64,000 nucleotides of DNA. It comes from Candidatus Cohnella colombiensis (GTDB lineage Bacteria; Bacillota; Bacilli; Paenibacillales; Paenibacillaceae). A program made the translations under genes and the position numbers. The notes under the pieces are model-generated. The model was not told the origin of the DNA. It saw nothing but the letters and a program-made list of their open reading frames with translations, and ran no database searches. The stretch lies in contig CP119317.1 in assembly GCA_029203125.1 (NCBI GenBank), positions 992,001 to 1,056,000 of the forward strand, given 5' to 3'. Below, piece after piece: positions 7,166 through 16,443 of the stretch. Positions within the stretch are counted from its first letter, which is position 1. Every line of letters starts with the position of its first letter.

Positions 7166-8395
7166 ATGGATTCCAAAGCACTTAAAGCAGAATTTCCAAT
7201 TCTGAATCAAGAGATTAATGGTCATCCGCTCGTCTATTTAGATAATGGAGCAACTACACAGAAGCCGCGTGCGGTCATTGAAGCTGTGAAACACTATTAC
7301 GAATGGGATAATGCGAACGTTCATCGTGGTGTTCACACCCTAGGCTCTCGCGCGACTGATGCGTATGAAGGTGCTCGTGAGAAGGTAGCTAAGTTTCTGA
7401 ATGCAGCTTCCTCGCGTGAAATTATTTTTACACGGGGCACGACGACTTCACTTAATCTCGTTGCATCAGGATATGCTAGACAGAAGCTACAGGAGGGCGA
7501 TGAGATCGTCCTTACGCAGATGGAGCATCATAGCAACTTGATTCCTTGGCAGCAAGTTGCCAAAGCTACAGGTGCGACGCTCAAGTATATTCCAATGCAG
7601 TCTGATGGTACAGTACGAATTGAAGATGTTGAGGCAACGGTAACGGAGCAGACTAAGCTTGTTGCGATCACTTTTGTGTCCAATGTACTCGGAACGATTA
7701 ATCCAATCAAGGAAATCGCAGAAATTGCGCATCGTAAAGGAGCCATCATCGTAGTTGATGGTGCTCAAAGCACCCCTCATATGAAAGTAGACGTTAGAGC
7801 GCTTAATGTTGATTTCTATGCGTTTTCTGGTCATAAGATGTGTGCTCCGACGGGTATTGGTGCATTATATGGCAAAGCGGAGTTGCTTGAGTCGATGGAG
7901 CCGATTGAGTTCGGTGGCGAGATGATCGATTTCGTTGAGCTATATGATTCCTCATGGAAAGAAATTCCGTGGAAGTTCGAGGGTGGCACACCGATTATCG
8001 CAGGAGCGGTAGGACTAGGAGCTGCGATCGATTTCCTTGAACAGATCGGGCTGGACAATATTGATCGGCATGAGCGTAAGATTACACGTTATGCTGTTGA
8101 ACAGCTTTCGAACATTGAAGGGGTTTCAATCTACGGCCCACTCGAAAATCGCGCAGGTCTAGTTACTTTTAATTTGGGTGAAGTTCATCCTCACGATGTG
8201 GCAACGGTGCTTGATACGGAAGGGATTGCCGTTCGTGCCGGACACCACTGCTGTCAGCCATTGATGAGATGGTTGAAGGTAAGTGCTACAGCGAGAGCGA
8301 GCTTCTATTTATACAATACCGAAGAGGACGTCGACCTACTGGCTCGTTCATTGGTGAAGACAAAGGAGTTTTTCGGTTATGAGCCAATTAGATGA
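7166..8395 (+). CDS. sufS: Cysteine desulfurase SufS (class V aminotransferase fold)
   Basis: A 409-residue PLP enzyme that converts cysteine to alanine and passes persulfide sulfur to SufU. The PLP lysine lies in FYAFSGHKMCAPTG and the catalytic Cys in VRAGHHCCQPLM; both are intact. Family length is about 406. The gene starts 2 nt after sufD and its last 17 nt overlap the start of sufU, so sulfur donor and sulfur acceptor are translationally coupled. Confidence 0.96.
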   Translation: MDSKALKAEFPILNQEINGHPLVYLDNGATTQKPRAVIEAVKHYYEWDNANVHRGVHTLGSRATDAYEGAREKVAKFLNAASSREIIFTRGTTTSLNLVASGYARQKLQEGDEIVLTQMEHHSNLIPWQQVAKATGATLKYIPMQSDGTVRIEDVEATVTEQTKLVAITFVSNVLGTINPIKEIAEIAHRKGAIIVVDGAQSTPHMKVDVRALNVDFYAFSGHKMCAPTGIGALYGKAELLESMEPIEFGGEMIDFVELYDSSWKEIPWKFEGGTPIIAGAVGLGAAIDFLEQIGLDNIDRHERKITRYAVEQLSNIEGVSIYGPLENRAGLVTFNLGEVHPHDVATVLDTEGIAVRAGHHCCQPLMRWLKVSATARASFYLYNTEEDVDLLARSLVKTKEFFGYEPIR

Positions 8396-8828
8396 TCTCT
8401 ACCGTCGCGTTATTATGGATCATTATAAAACACCGCGTAATCGTGGCGAAATTGCAGATGATTCGGTAACGATCAATCTGAACAATCCTACGTGCGGTGA
8501 TCGGATTTCCCTGCAACTCCAATTAGAGAACGGCAGTGTTAGCAATGCCAAGTTCACAGGAGAAGGTTGCTCAATTAGTATGTCCTCGGCATCAATGATG
8601 ACAGAAGCGGTCAAAGGGAAATCAATCGAGGAAGCATTGAAGCTCGCAGACAAATTTTCTTCTCTGATGCAAGGGCAAGAAGTGGAGTTTGACGATTATG
8701 AAGATATCGAAGCGTTATCTGGTGTGAATAAGTTCCCTGCACGAATTAAATGCGCGACGCTGGCGTGGAATGCACTTCGCAAAGGTGTAGAGCATGGACA
8801 GGGTAAGCACGAAGGAATCGAACAATAA
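8379..8828 (+). CDS. sufU: Zinc-dependent sulfurtransferase / Fe-S scaffold SufU
   Basis: A 149-residue IscU-like protein of the Gram-positive SufU type. The three ligand cysteines are in NPTCGDRI, GEGCSIS and RIKCATLAW, with the longer segment between the second and third Cys that separates SufU from IscU. It accepts persulfide from SufS and stimulates desulfurase turnover (family knowledge). Its start lies inside the sufS coding end, in another frame. Confidence 0.95.
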   Translation: MSQLDDLYRRVIMDHYKTPRNRGEIADDSVTINLNNPTCGDRISLQLQLENGSVSNAKFTGEGCSISMSSASMMTEAVKGKSIEEALKLADKFSSLMQGQEVEFDDYEDIEALSGVNKFPARIKCATLAWNALRKGVEHGQGKHEGIEQ

Positions 8829-8847
8829 TTAAAGGAGGTTTACGGCA

Positions 8848-10251
8848 ATGGCTAAAGAGATGTCAGATATGGGAATTGAAGAATATCAGTATGGTTTCCG
8901 AGATGAGCATAAAGCAATTTTCCAATCGGGTAAAGGGCTGACCGAAGAAATCGTTCGCACAATTTCCGGGATGAAGGGCGAGCCTGAATGGATGCTTAAA
9001 TTCCGTTTGAAATCGTTAGAGCAGTTCAGAAAGATGGCAATGCCTCGTTGGGGTGGCGATCTGGATGATCTAGACTTTGAAGATATTCAATATTACGTTA
9101 AACCTTCCGAAAAGCAAGGGAAGACGTGGGAAGAAGTTCCAGAGGAAATTAAGGCGACATTCGATAAACTGGGAATTCCAGAGGCGGAGCAGAAGTTTCT
9201 CGCTGGTGTATCCGCACAGTACGAATCCGAGGTTGTTTATCATAGCATGCAAGAGGATCTCGAGAAGCAAGGCGTTATCTTCATGGACACCGATACTGCA
9301 CTTCGTGAGCATCCTGAAATTTTGAAGGAATATTTCGGCACGGTGATACCTCCTGCGGACAACAAGTTTGCTGCACTCAATAGTGCGGTTTGGTCTGGTG
9401 GTAGCTTTATCTACGTTCCGAAAGGTGTACAATGTACAGTTCCTTTGCAAGCTTACTTCCGGATTAACTCAGAAAATATGGGTCAATTTGAGCGTACGCT
9501 CATTATTGCAGACGAAGGAAGCTCTGTGCATTACGTTGAAGGCTGTACAGCGCCGATCTACAGCACAAACTCACTGCACAGCGCTGTAGTTGAGATCATT
9601 GCGAAGAAGGACGCTAGAATCCGTTATACGACGATTCAGAACTGGGCACCGAATATCTTCAATCTCGTTACGAAGCGTGCTGTTGCTGAAGAAAATGCAA
9701 CAATGGAATGGATTGATGGAAACATCGGCTCCAAACTGACGATGAAGTATCCTGCTGTTATTTTGAAAGGTCGCGGTGCGAAGGGTATGGTTCTCTCTAT
9801 CGCAGTTGCGGGTAAAGGTCAGCACCAAGACGCTGGCGCGAAGATGATTCACCTTGCACCGGATACGAGTTCTACGATCGTATCTAAGTCGATCGCCAAG
9901 CATGGGGGTAAAGTCACTTATCGCGGCCTAACCTCTTTCGGTCGTAACGCTGAGGGTGCTAAGGCGAACATAAAGTGTGACACGCTCATTCTCGATAACA
10001 AGTCGACGAGCGATACGATTCCGTATAACGAAATTATGAACGACAACATTACGCTTGAGCATGAAGCTACAGTATCCAAGGTATCAGAAGACCAATTGTT
10101 CTATCTGATGAGCCGTGGTCTAACTGAAGCAGATGCGACACAAATGATCGTAATGGGCTTTATTGAGCCGTTCACGAAAGAACTTCCAATGGAATATGCA
10201 GTTGAGATGAATCGTCTCATCAAGCACGAGATGGAAGGCTCTATCGGTTAA
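8848..10251 (+). CDS. sufB: Fe-S cluster assembly protein SufB
   Basis: A 467-residue scaffold subunit, last gene of the suf operon. Typical SufB segments include NSAVWSGGSFIYVPKGV, YVEGCTAPIYSTNSLHSAVV and YRGLTSFGRNAEGAKANI, with a SufD-like C-terminus (LFYLMSRGLTEADATQMIVMG). The ribosome binding site AAAGGAGGTT is the strongest in the operon, fitting high demand for SufB. The gene is followed directly by a terminator. Confidence 0.97.
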   Translation: MAKEMSDMGIEEYQYGFRDEHKAIFQSGKGLTEEIVRTISGMKGEPEWMLKFRLKSLEQFRKMAMPRWGGDLDDLDFEDIQYYVKPSEKQGKTWEEVPEEIKATFDKLGIPEAEQKFLAGVSAQYESEVVYHSMQEDLEKQGVIFMDTDTALREHPEILKEYFGTVIPPADNKFAALNSAVWSGGSFIYVPKGVQCTVPLQAYFRINSENMGQFERTLIIADEGSSVHYVEGCTAPIYSTNSLHSAVVEIIAKKDARIRYTTIQNWAPNIFNLVTKRAVAEENATMEWIDGNIGSKLTMKYPAVILKGRGAKGMVLSIAVAGKGQHQDAGAKMIHLAPDTSSTIVSKSIAKHGGKVTYRGLTSFGRNAEGAKANIKCDTLILDNKSTSDTIPYNEIMNDNITLEHEATVSKVSEDQLFYLMSRGLTEADATQMIVMGFIEPFTKELPMEYAVEMNRLIKHEMEGSIG

Positions 10252-10267
10252 TTAAGCATAACATACG

Positions 10268-10306
10268 AAGCACGTTCAGGATTTTACCTGAACGTGCTTT
10301 TTATTT
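10268..10306 (+). terminator. Terminator of the suf operon
   Basis: A perfect 13-bp stem (10268-10280 with 10287-10299), 6-nt loop and T-rich tail TTTATTTT follow sufB by 16 nt. Confidence 0.9.
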
Positions 10307-10389
10307 TGTAATTGTCCCTAGGCATAATATTAGCACCGTCAAGTCATTCTAAGGAGAGTAGTGATTATGGTTAGGAGGCGGGTAACCAA

Positions 10390-11358
10390 ATGAAACGAAT
10401 GCGATTATTGATATTGGTGCTTGTGTTAGTCATGGCTTCAGGCTGTGCAAGTCATACAAACAATATGAACGCGAAGGGTATGCATGCGAAGGGCACATCG
10501 ACCGATTCGGATCACATTGTGAGGATCAAGACGATGCAGAACACTTTGTATGTATCATTGGATCAAGTTGCTAAGGCAATTGGTTATCAAACGAAATGGC
10601 TTAATGATAACAGCTTCGGTGTAGGTGACAACGATCCGGCGTTAATCTTACGTAAAGGTGAGAGTGAAGCGATAGCGGGCAATCGAACGATCCAGCTTCC
10701 TGCTCCAGCCTTACAAGAGGGCAATGACTTATATGTTCCAGTCGCAGCATTGAAAAGTATGTTCGGCGATGAAGCCTTTTTTAAGGTAGATTCGAAATCT
10801 GTTACTTTTTTCCCGCGACCTGTAAATAAAGGTGATGCGGTGTCTGGTAAGGGGCTTGATTTCGCGAATGCACCGAGTGCACAATCCGCACCGGAACCTA
10901 CACTAGATGTCCGAAAGCAAACGTATTCGATAAAGGTCAAAAGTACGAGTACTAAGCAGATCGATGATATGCTTGCATTTGCAAAAAAATATATGGGTGT
11001 ACCCTATGAATTTGGAGCGGGTAAATATTCAAAGTCGAAAGCCTTTGATTGCTCATCTTATGTGCAGCACGTATTCCAAAAGGTCGGTGTTACTCTCCCA
11101 AGATTGGCTAGAACACAAGCAGGGAAAGGAGTGGCGATAAATCGGGATCAACTTCAACCAGGAGATCTTCTCTTCTTCTCTGTTCCAGGACGCTTCAAGT
11201 CGGACAAGACTGTAGGGCATGTAGGGATCTATTACAAAAACGGAATGATGATTCATTCCAGTCCGAAGCCGAAGGATGGCGTACAGATCACGAGTATTAA
11301 TAAGGCATATTGGAAGGATACCTTTCTCTTCGCAAAGCGAATTCGAATTCGCGGTTGA
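10390..11358 (+). CDS. Lipoprotein with copper-amine-oxidase-N-like domain and NlpC/P60 peptidase
   Basis: A 322-residue secreted cell-wall hydrolase. A lipoprotein signal ends in lipobox ASGC (Cys19). Residues about 45-140 resemble the Cu_amine_oxidN1 'stalk' module common in Paenibacillaceae envelope proteins (LYVSLDQVAKAIGYQTKWL, DLYVPVAALKSMFG). From about residue 195 lies an NlpC/P60 domain with catalytic Cys in AFDCSSYVQ and His in GHVGIYY. It probably cleaves peptidoglycan stem peptides at the membrane surface. Start ATG follows GGTTAGGAGGCGGG. The gene stands alone between two terminators. Confidence 0.88.
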   Translation: MKRMRLLILVLVLVMASGCASHTNNMNAKGMHAKGTSTDSDHIVRIKTMQNTLYVSLDQVAKAIGYQTKWLNDNSFGVGDNDPALILRKGESEAIAGNRTIQLPAPALQEGNDLYVPVAALKSMFGDEAFFKVDSKSVTFFPRPVNKGDAVSGKGLDFANAPSAQSAPEPTLDVRKQTYSIKVKSTSTKQIDDMLAFAKKYMGVPYEFGAGKYSKSKAFDCSSYVQHVFQKVGVTLPRLARTQAGKGVAINRDQLQPGDLLFFSVPGRFKSDKTVGHVGIYYKNGMMIHSSPKPKDGVQITSINKAYWKDTFLFAKRIRIRG

Positions 11359-11372
11359 TTAGGATCACAAAT

Positions 11373-11420
11373 AATAAATAAGAGCCAGCTCCCATTTAGA
11401 GAGGCTGGCTCTTATTTATC
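11373..11420. terminator. Bidirectional terminator between convergent genes
   Basis: A 16-bp perfect stem (about 11374-11389 with 11404-11419) contains AATAAATA / TATTTATT ends, so it has A/T tails for both strands. It separates the NlpC/P60 gene from the convergent HD-GYP gene. Confidence 0.85.
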
Positions 11421-11429
11421 TAACGATAA

Positions 11430-12494
11430 TTACATGAATATTTGTTTAATGTCGAGCTGACGATTGACTGACAAGTCAATAAATTGTGTGTCAGTTTGCA
11501 CGAGCGGTCGAAAGAAATCTACGGGATTGGTCATCACGATTGTACCCATATCTCCGTTCGTTAGCTCAAGCTTCTTACCGATGAAGTTCGGTAGCATATG
11601 TAGAATGAATACATGTGTGAATTGAGGATCTAGTGAACCAAAACTAAGTTCGTACATCTCCTTCAGTACAACGAGCAAGTCTCTCTTCTGGCTGTAGGCG
11701 CGAGTGGAGATCATCGCACTGTACACATCAGCGATGGCAACAATTTTAGCCATTGGGCTTATTTCATCGCCTTTAAGTCCATTCGGATAGCCGGTACCAT
11801 CCATCCGTTCATGATGCTGCAACGCAGCTAGAGATACTCTTGAATCATTAAAAGTAGTTTTTAAAATCTCATATCCGTATATCGGGTGATTTTTAACTTC
11901 ATTAAATTCTTCATCAGATAACTTATTCGGGCTGTTTAGGATCGCTTCTGAAATCTTACATTTTCCAATATCATGTAGGAAGCCTGCTTTGCTAGCTAAG
12001 ATGGTATCTTCCTCATCCCATCCAAGCCAACGAGCGATGTAGTAGCTAAGCATACCTACCTGAACGGAGTGCTGATACGTGTAATCGTCTTGAGAATTGA
12101 GCATGAGCAGCAAGGAGACTACATCTCGTTCAGTGTTGAAGTTATCAATGAGAGGTTGAAAGCTTTCTTTTACGTCCTCTTCATAGATTTTCCCTTCTGC
12201 TAGAGCCAGCTCAAACAATTGTACCGCTCCTGCGACTGCATCTTGATAAAGCGGACGCAGTAATGGATTATAACTGGGTCTTGAAGCGATTTCCTCATTC
12301 TCATTCTCATTCTCATCTTCATGAATACCAGTGCGGGGTACGATTTCTAAATAATCGATTTGATGTTGGTATAATCTAGATAGTTCTCGTTCGTTTAGGA
12401 TCGTTCCCTTTGACAGAACATGCAAGCCAAAAGAGTTGAAAATATCAGCAGATAAACAATCTCCTGACAGAGCATCTGTAATATGAATTCTCAT
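11430..12494 (-). CDS. HD-GYP domain protein (c-di-GMP phosphodiesterase family)
   Basis: A 354-residue protein with an N-terminal region of about 110 residues and an HD-GYP domain. The metal-binding HDIGK, later HPIYGYEIL, and the signature QHHERMDGTGYPNGLKGDEI are all intact, so c-di-GMP hydrolysis is plausible. The start chosen is ATG 12494 behind GAGGTG; an ATG eight codons upstream lacks a binding site. An acidic linker, EDENENENEE, is encoded by a hexanucleotide repeat (12294-12322). Two other HD-GYP genes lie at 15213 and 47851. No transmembrane segment was seen, so it is probably cytosolic. Confidence 0.88.
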   Translation of the reverse strand: MRIHITDALSGDCLSADIFNSFGLHVLSKGTILNERELSRLYQHQIDYLEIVPRTGIHEDENENENEEIASRPSYNPLLRPLYQDAVAGAVQLFELALAEGKIYEEDVKESFQPLIDNFNTERDVVSLLLMLNSQDDYTYQHSVQVGMLSYYIARWLGWDEEDTILASKAGFLHDIGKCKISEAILNSPNKLSDEEFNEVKNHPIYGYEILKTTFNDSRVSLAALQHHERMDGTGYPNGLKGDEISPMAKIVAIADVYSAMISTRAYSQKRDLLVVLKEMYELSFGSLDPQFTHVFILHMLPNFIGKKLELTNGDMGTIVMTNPVDFFRPLVQTDTQFIDLSVNRQLDIKQIFM

Positions 12495-12792
12495 TGGACA
12501 CCTCAGTAGGTAGGGCATGAAGTTCTAAAAATTAATTTTTATAATTAATGCTATCAATTAAAGCGTTTTCTTGCAATATAAAATGAGAAAAACAGGATTT
12601 TTATCCTACATTTTTGTGAAAAATATGTTAAATAGAATTCGTGAATGTTCTAGATGAACGAATGCGCTACTCTTTTTGGGAGCATTTCATATGAACAGCG
12701 AAAATGTTATGCTGGATACTAAGGAAATGGGTGCTTGAGTCTGTTTAGATGTGATACTACATAAATTTTGGATATTGGAGAAGTGTTCATGT

Positions 12793-14223
12793 ATGACTGA
12801 TCCTTCTGTAACACTCACCTTATTGCATACAAACGATATTCATAGTCATTTTGAAGCAGTGTCACAAATTGCTCAATATATCGCAGAAGTTAGAGAAAAT
12901 GTAGATCCAAATCAGTTGCTTTTGCTTGATTGCGGCGACTTTATGGATCGATTTAGAATGGAAACAGAAGGTACGGAAGCAGAAGTGAATCGCGCACTGC
13001 TTGAATCGCTTCGGTACGATGCCATTGTCATTGGTAACAATGAAGGATTAACTTATTCTCAAGAGAGTCTGGAGAAGCTGTATAAGCAACTACCGATTCC
13101 TGTTGTATGTGCCAATATGAAGATTAAGAACAGCTCGAATCCTCCAGATTGGATGAGCCCTACATTGATTGTGGAGAAGTCAGGTGTTAAAATCGGAATT
13201 GTTGGTGTAACAGCGGCGTTCAATTCTTTCTACGATCTTCTTGGTTGGGAAGCACAAGACCCGATTGCAGTTGTTCAACAATGTGTGGAGCAGCTTAGAG
13301 AGCAAGCTGATGTCATCATTCTTTTATCACACCTCGGTCTTCGCATGGATGAGCGTATAGCCACAAGTGTGGATGGGATTGATCTCATTCTTGGTGGCCA
13401 CACCCATCATTTGTTGGAGACGCCTCTTGTGATTGGTTCGACAGCGATTAGTGCTGCGGGCAAATATGGCCAATATATTGGCCATCTAGAGCTTGAAATT
13501 GTGAAGGAACAATCGAAGCTGATCATTTCAGGGGGGTGCTTCCCTACAGCGCAACTACCCTCACATCGACAGACGAATGAGATATTGAAAAACTACCAAC
13601 AACTAGCGATGCAGCGGATGAATCGAGAAGTGGCCTATTTACATGAGCCTCTTGAAAGTGATCCGAACACCGAGTCATCGTTAGCGACGTTGCTTGCGAT
13701 GGCTGTGAGAACGATTACGAATGCTGAGATCGGCATCGTTAACGCAGGGCAGCTACTGTTCGGTTTACCTAAGGGTAGTGTGTCCGAGCTAACTATACAT
13801 ACGATGTGTCCTTCACCTATTAATGCATGCAGCCTTAAGCTGACAGGGGGGCAGATTAAGCAAGCGTTGGAAGAGAGCTTGCTAACCAAATTCAAGGAGT
13901 TAGAAATTCGTGGCTTTGGTTTTCGGGGGAAGGTACTCGGCTGCCTTTGTATAGATGGATTAGCCGTAACTGTGGATCTTTCCCGCGCTGACTATGACAA
14001 AATTGTTAGTACTCGTGTCAATGGTCAACCGTTAGAGCTAGACCGTAAATATACTGTCGGTACACTCGACATGTTTACTTTCGGAGTTGGCTATTTGACG
14101 TTGGGTCATGGAAATGATGTGCAATATTTTCTTCCACATTTTATAAGGAGCTTACTCACTCAAGCTCTGAATGATCAACATGCGCTTAAAGAGTGTAGAC
14201 AGGCACGATGGCACTTTAGTTAA
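12793..14223 (+). CDS. yunD: Metallophosphoesterase / 5'-nucleotidase family protein, YunD-like
   Basis: A 476-residue two-domain protein. The N-terminal calcineurin-type phosphoesterase has LLHTNDIHSHFE, LLDCGDFMDRF, IGNNEG, LLSHLGL and GGHTHH, covering the di-metal ligands; the C-terminal half matches the 5'-nucleotidase substrate domain. The GNNEG variant, instead of GNHE, is also known from Bacillus YunD. There is no signal peptide, so it is likely cytosolic, unlike exported UshA-type enzymes. ATG 12793 was chosen over an upstream GTG (12751) because the family begins a few residues before TLLHTND; GGAGAAG lies about 9-12 nt upstream. Natural substrate unknown. Confidence 0.82.
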   Translation: MTDPSVTLTLLHTNDIHSHFEAVSQIAQYIAEVRENVDPNQLLLLDCGDFMDRFRMETEGTEAEVNRALLESLRYDAIVIGNNEGLTYSQESLEKLYKQLPIPVVCANMKIKNSSNPPDWMSPTLIVEKSGVKIGIVGVTAAFNSFYDLLGWEAQDPIAVVQQCVEQLREQADVIILLSHLGLRMDERIATSVDGIDLILGGHTHHLLETPLVIGSTAISAAGKYGQYIGHLELEIVKEQSKLIISGGCFPTAQLPSHRQTNEILKNYQQLAMQRMNREVAYLHEPLESDPNTESSLATLLAMAVRTITNAEIGIVNAGQLLFGLPKGSVSELTIHTMCPSPINACSLKLTGGQIKQALEESLLTKFKELEIRGFGFRGKVLGCLCIDGLAVTVDLSRADYDKIVSTRVNGQPLELDRKYTVGTLDMFTFGVGYLTLGHGNDVQYFLPHFIRSLLTQALNDQHALKECRQARWHFS

Positions 14224-14265
14224 GTTGTCCTTAATAGAATTAGAATAGAGGAGTGGTATTGAACT

Positions 14266-15120
14266 ATGCTACATTGGTTTGACTCAGTCATTCTAGGCAT
14301 TATTGAAGGGTTAACTGAATTTTTACCTGTCTCTTCGACAGGACATATGATCCTAACGAATAAACTACTCGGCTTCGAGAAGGCACCAGAGCAACTGAAA
14401 ACATTTGAAATCATTATTCAATTTGCAGCAATCTTAGCGATTGCACTCATCTATCGTCAAAAAATTCTTCAGGTTTTTGGAATTGGAAAGAAACATGCTG
14501 TAAAAGGTTTATCCATGGATGCTTTTCCGAAGCAACGATTGAATCTGATTCATGTTGCGCTAGGAATCGTGCCACCACTAGGAGTCGCCTTTTTATTTCG
14601 AGATTATATTAAAGGTGAAGCGTTTGATTCGCAGTCGATCGTTCTATGGGCACTAGTCGTCGGTGGGATTTATATGTGGATCTCAGAGGCATTTTACGAT
14701 TCGGGGAAAATTAAGCGTACTGCAGAAACGATGGATCAGATTTCGTACAAGCAAGCGCTGTTCATTGGTATCATTCAATGTGTTTCTGCCCTATGGCCGG
14801 GCTTCTCACGATCAGGTTCTACAATGGCAGCGGGGATGCTTTCTGGTCTTAGCTATCGAGCATCAGCAGACTTCTCGTTCTTCATTGCGATTCCGATTAT
14901 GACGGCTGCCACCGGGTATGAATTATTGTCTAATGTGGATCAGTTTCGTTCCGGATCGATCGATTTAGCATTTCTCTCCATTGGTTTTATTGTTTCCTTC
15001 GTGGTTGCGTGGATTGTCGTTGTCGTGTTCTTAAAAGCTCTCCAAAAGATAAAGCTCAAATACTTTGCGTGGTATCGTTTTGTACTTGCTGCATTATTTT
15101 ACTGGTTTATTGTAAGATAA
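14266..15120 (+). CDS. uppP: Undecaprenyl-diphosphatase UppP (BacA)
   Basis: A 284-residue polytopic membrane enzyme that dephosphorylates undecaprenyl pyrophosphate, recycling the lipid carrier for peptidoglycan and wall polymers. Both signature blocks are present: EGLTEFLPVSSTGHM near the N-terminus and WPGFSRSGSTMAAGML in the middle. Hydrophobic helices fill the remainder and length is typical (about 270-280). Overexpression gives bacitracin resistance in other species (known). Ribosome binding site GAGGAG; it follows the YunD gene by 42 nt. Confidence 0.96.
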   Translation: MLHWFDSVILGIIEGLTEFLPVSSTGHMILTNKLLGFEKAPEQLKTFEIIIQFAAILAIALIYRQKILQVFGIGKKHAVKGLSMDAFPKQRLNLIHVALGIVPPLGVAFLFRDYIKGEAFDSQSIVLWALVVGGIYMWISEAFYDSGKIKRTAETMDQISYKQALFIGIIQCVSALWPGFSRSGSTMAAGMLSGLSYRASADFSFFIAIPIMTAATGYELLSNVDQFRSGSIDLAFLSIGFIVSFVVAWIVVVVFLKALQKIKLKYFAWYRFVLAALFYWFIVR

Positions 15121-15212
15121 GATCTATATTTTTATTAACTTATTACCGATGTAATGTAAAGGGTTCTATTTATTGTTTTCATACACCCTGTGAAATGGGG
15201 GATAATTGACGA

Positions 15213-16328
15213 ATGCGCATGATGCCAATATCACTGTGTAGGCCAGGGATGAAGTTGGCCAAAAAAATATTCTCAGATAATGGCATCGTATTGTTGGCGG
15301 AAGAGGTAGAATTAACAACGACGTTAATTCGCAAGCTCAATGCGTGTGGGATTAATTTCATTTACATTCAAGACAATCGAACGGATGATATCCTCATTCC
15401 TGATATCCTTCAGGAAGAGACTCAGAGACGCTCGCTTCAAGCGATCCGATCTGCATTCCGGGAATACGTCGATCAGCCTTCGAAGCGTAAGACGGCCACC
15501 TACCCCTATATCGGACAATCAGTACGACAAGCTATGACTGAGATTTTACAGGAATTAGAAAGTCAACGTGATGCGGTCATTATGCTAATGAACATGCATA
15601 CAGTCGATCATTATTTATTTACACACTCATTGAATGTATGTATTTATTCGACATTACTTGGTATGGCTTACGGCTATAATCATGACCAATTGAACACGCT
15701 TGGACTTGGTGCAATGCTACATGATATTGGGAAAACACAAATATCAATGCAGGTGCTTTTAAAGCCAGACCAATTATCCGAATACGAATTTGAAGAGATG
15801 AAGCGTCACACAGAGCGAGGCTACTATTTGCTGAAGGATGAACCGAATATCCCTTTACTTGCTGCCCATTGTGCTTATCAGCATCATGAGCGTTTGGATG
15901 GCTCTGGCTATCCAAGGGGGTTGAAGGGTGATGAAATTCACGAATATGCAAAGTGGATTGGAATTATTGATTCTTACGATGCGATGACGAGTCAGCGAAT
16001 TTATCGAAGAGCGATGCTCCCGCATGAAGCTGCTGAGGTGCTGTATACAGGGAGCGGTACTCTGTATGATACGAGTATGCTACAATTGTTCCGAGATCGT
16101 ATTGCGATCTATCCAATAGGAATAACAGTACAGCTGAACACAGGGCAAAGCGCAGTTGTCGTAGATATCAATAGCTCTGTTATGCATCGTCCGATTGTGC
16201 GTGTTTTAACCGATGAAGAAGGAAATGAGCTTTCAGCGCCGTATGATATGGATTTATCGAAGCAATTGAATGTATTAATTGACAAAATCAATTTCGATGA
16301 TCAGGAGAGCAATTCTCTGCCTGCATAG
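15213..16328 (+). CDS. HD-GYP domain protein (c-di-GMP phosphodiesterase family)
   Basis: A 371-residue cytosolic protein with an N-terminal segment of about 120 residues and a full HD-GYP domain: LHDIGKTQIS, HTERGYYLL and QHHERLDGSGYPRGLKGDEI. Its N-terminus (ISLCRPGMKLAKKIFSDNG) resembles the start of many HD-GYP proteins in spore-formers, including the copy at 47851. GGGGGA precedes the ATG by about 10 nt. Likely a c-di-GMP hydrolase, unproven. Confidence 0.88.
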   Translation: MRMMPISLCRPGMKLAKKIFSDNGIVLLAEEVELTTTLIRKLNACGINFIYIQDNRTDDILIPDILQEETQRRSLQAIRSAFREYVDQPSKRKTATYPYIGQSVRQAMTEILQELESQRDAVIMLMNMHTVDHYLFTHSLNVCIYSTLLGMAYGYNHDQLNTLGLGAMLHDIGKTQISMQVLLKPDQLSEYEFEEMKRHTERGYYLLKDEPNIPLLAAHCAYQHHERLDGSGYPRGLKGDEIHEYAKWIGIIDSYDAMTSQRIYRRAMLPHEAAEVLYTGSGTLYDTSMLQLFRDRIAIYPIGITVQLNTGQSAVVVDINSSVMHRPIVRVLTDEEGNELSAPYDMDLSKQLNVLIDKINFDDQESNSLPA

Positions 16329-16334
16329 TTAAAT

Positions 16335-16390
16335 GACTGGTTGCTTCCTTGCGGAATATCGCATTAGGGATCAACCAGTTTGCTTTTTAG
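16335..16390 (+). terminator. Probable terminator after the second HD-GYP gene
   Basis: ACTGGTTG (16336-16343) pairs with CAACCAGT (16372-16379) around a long loop, followed by TTGCTTTTT. The loop can fold further (GCGGAATATCGC). It is weaker than the other terminators in the window. Confidence 0.55.
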
Positions 16391-16443
16391 ACCGACTGAC
16401 CAGTAAAATAATAATATCTACTTATTAGACAGGAGCATACATC

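Noticed and set aside
6618..7181. 187-codon minus-strand frame inside sufD
   Set aside because: Antisense shadow of a clearly conserved gene; composition is not protein-like.
8379..8395. Possible frameshift between sufS and sufU
   Set aside because: Both proteins are complete with all key residues; the 17-nt overlap is a normal coupled start.
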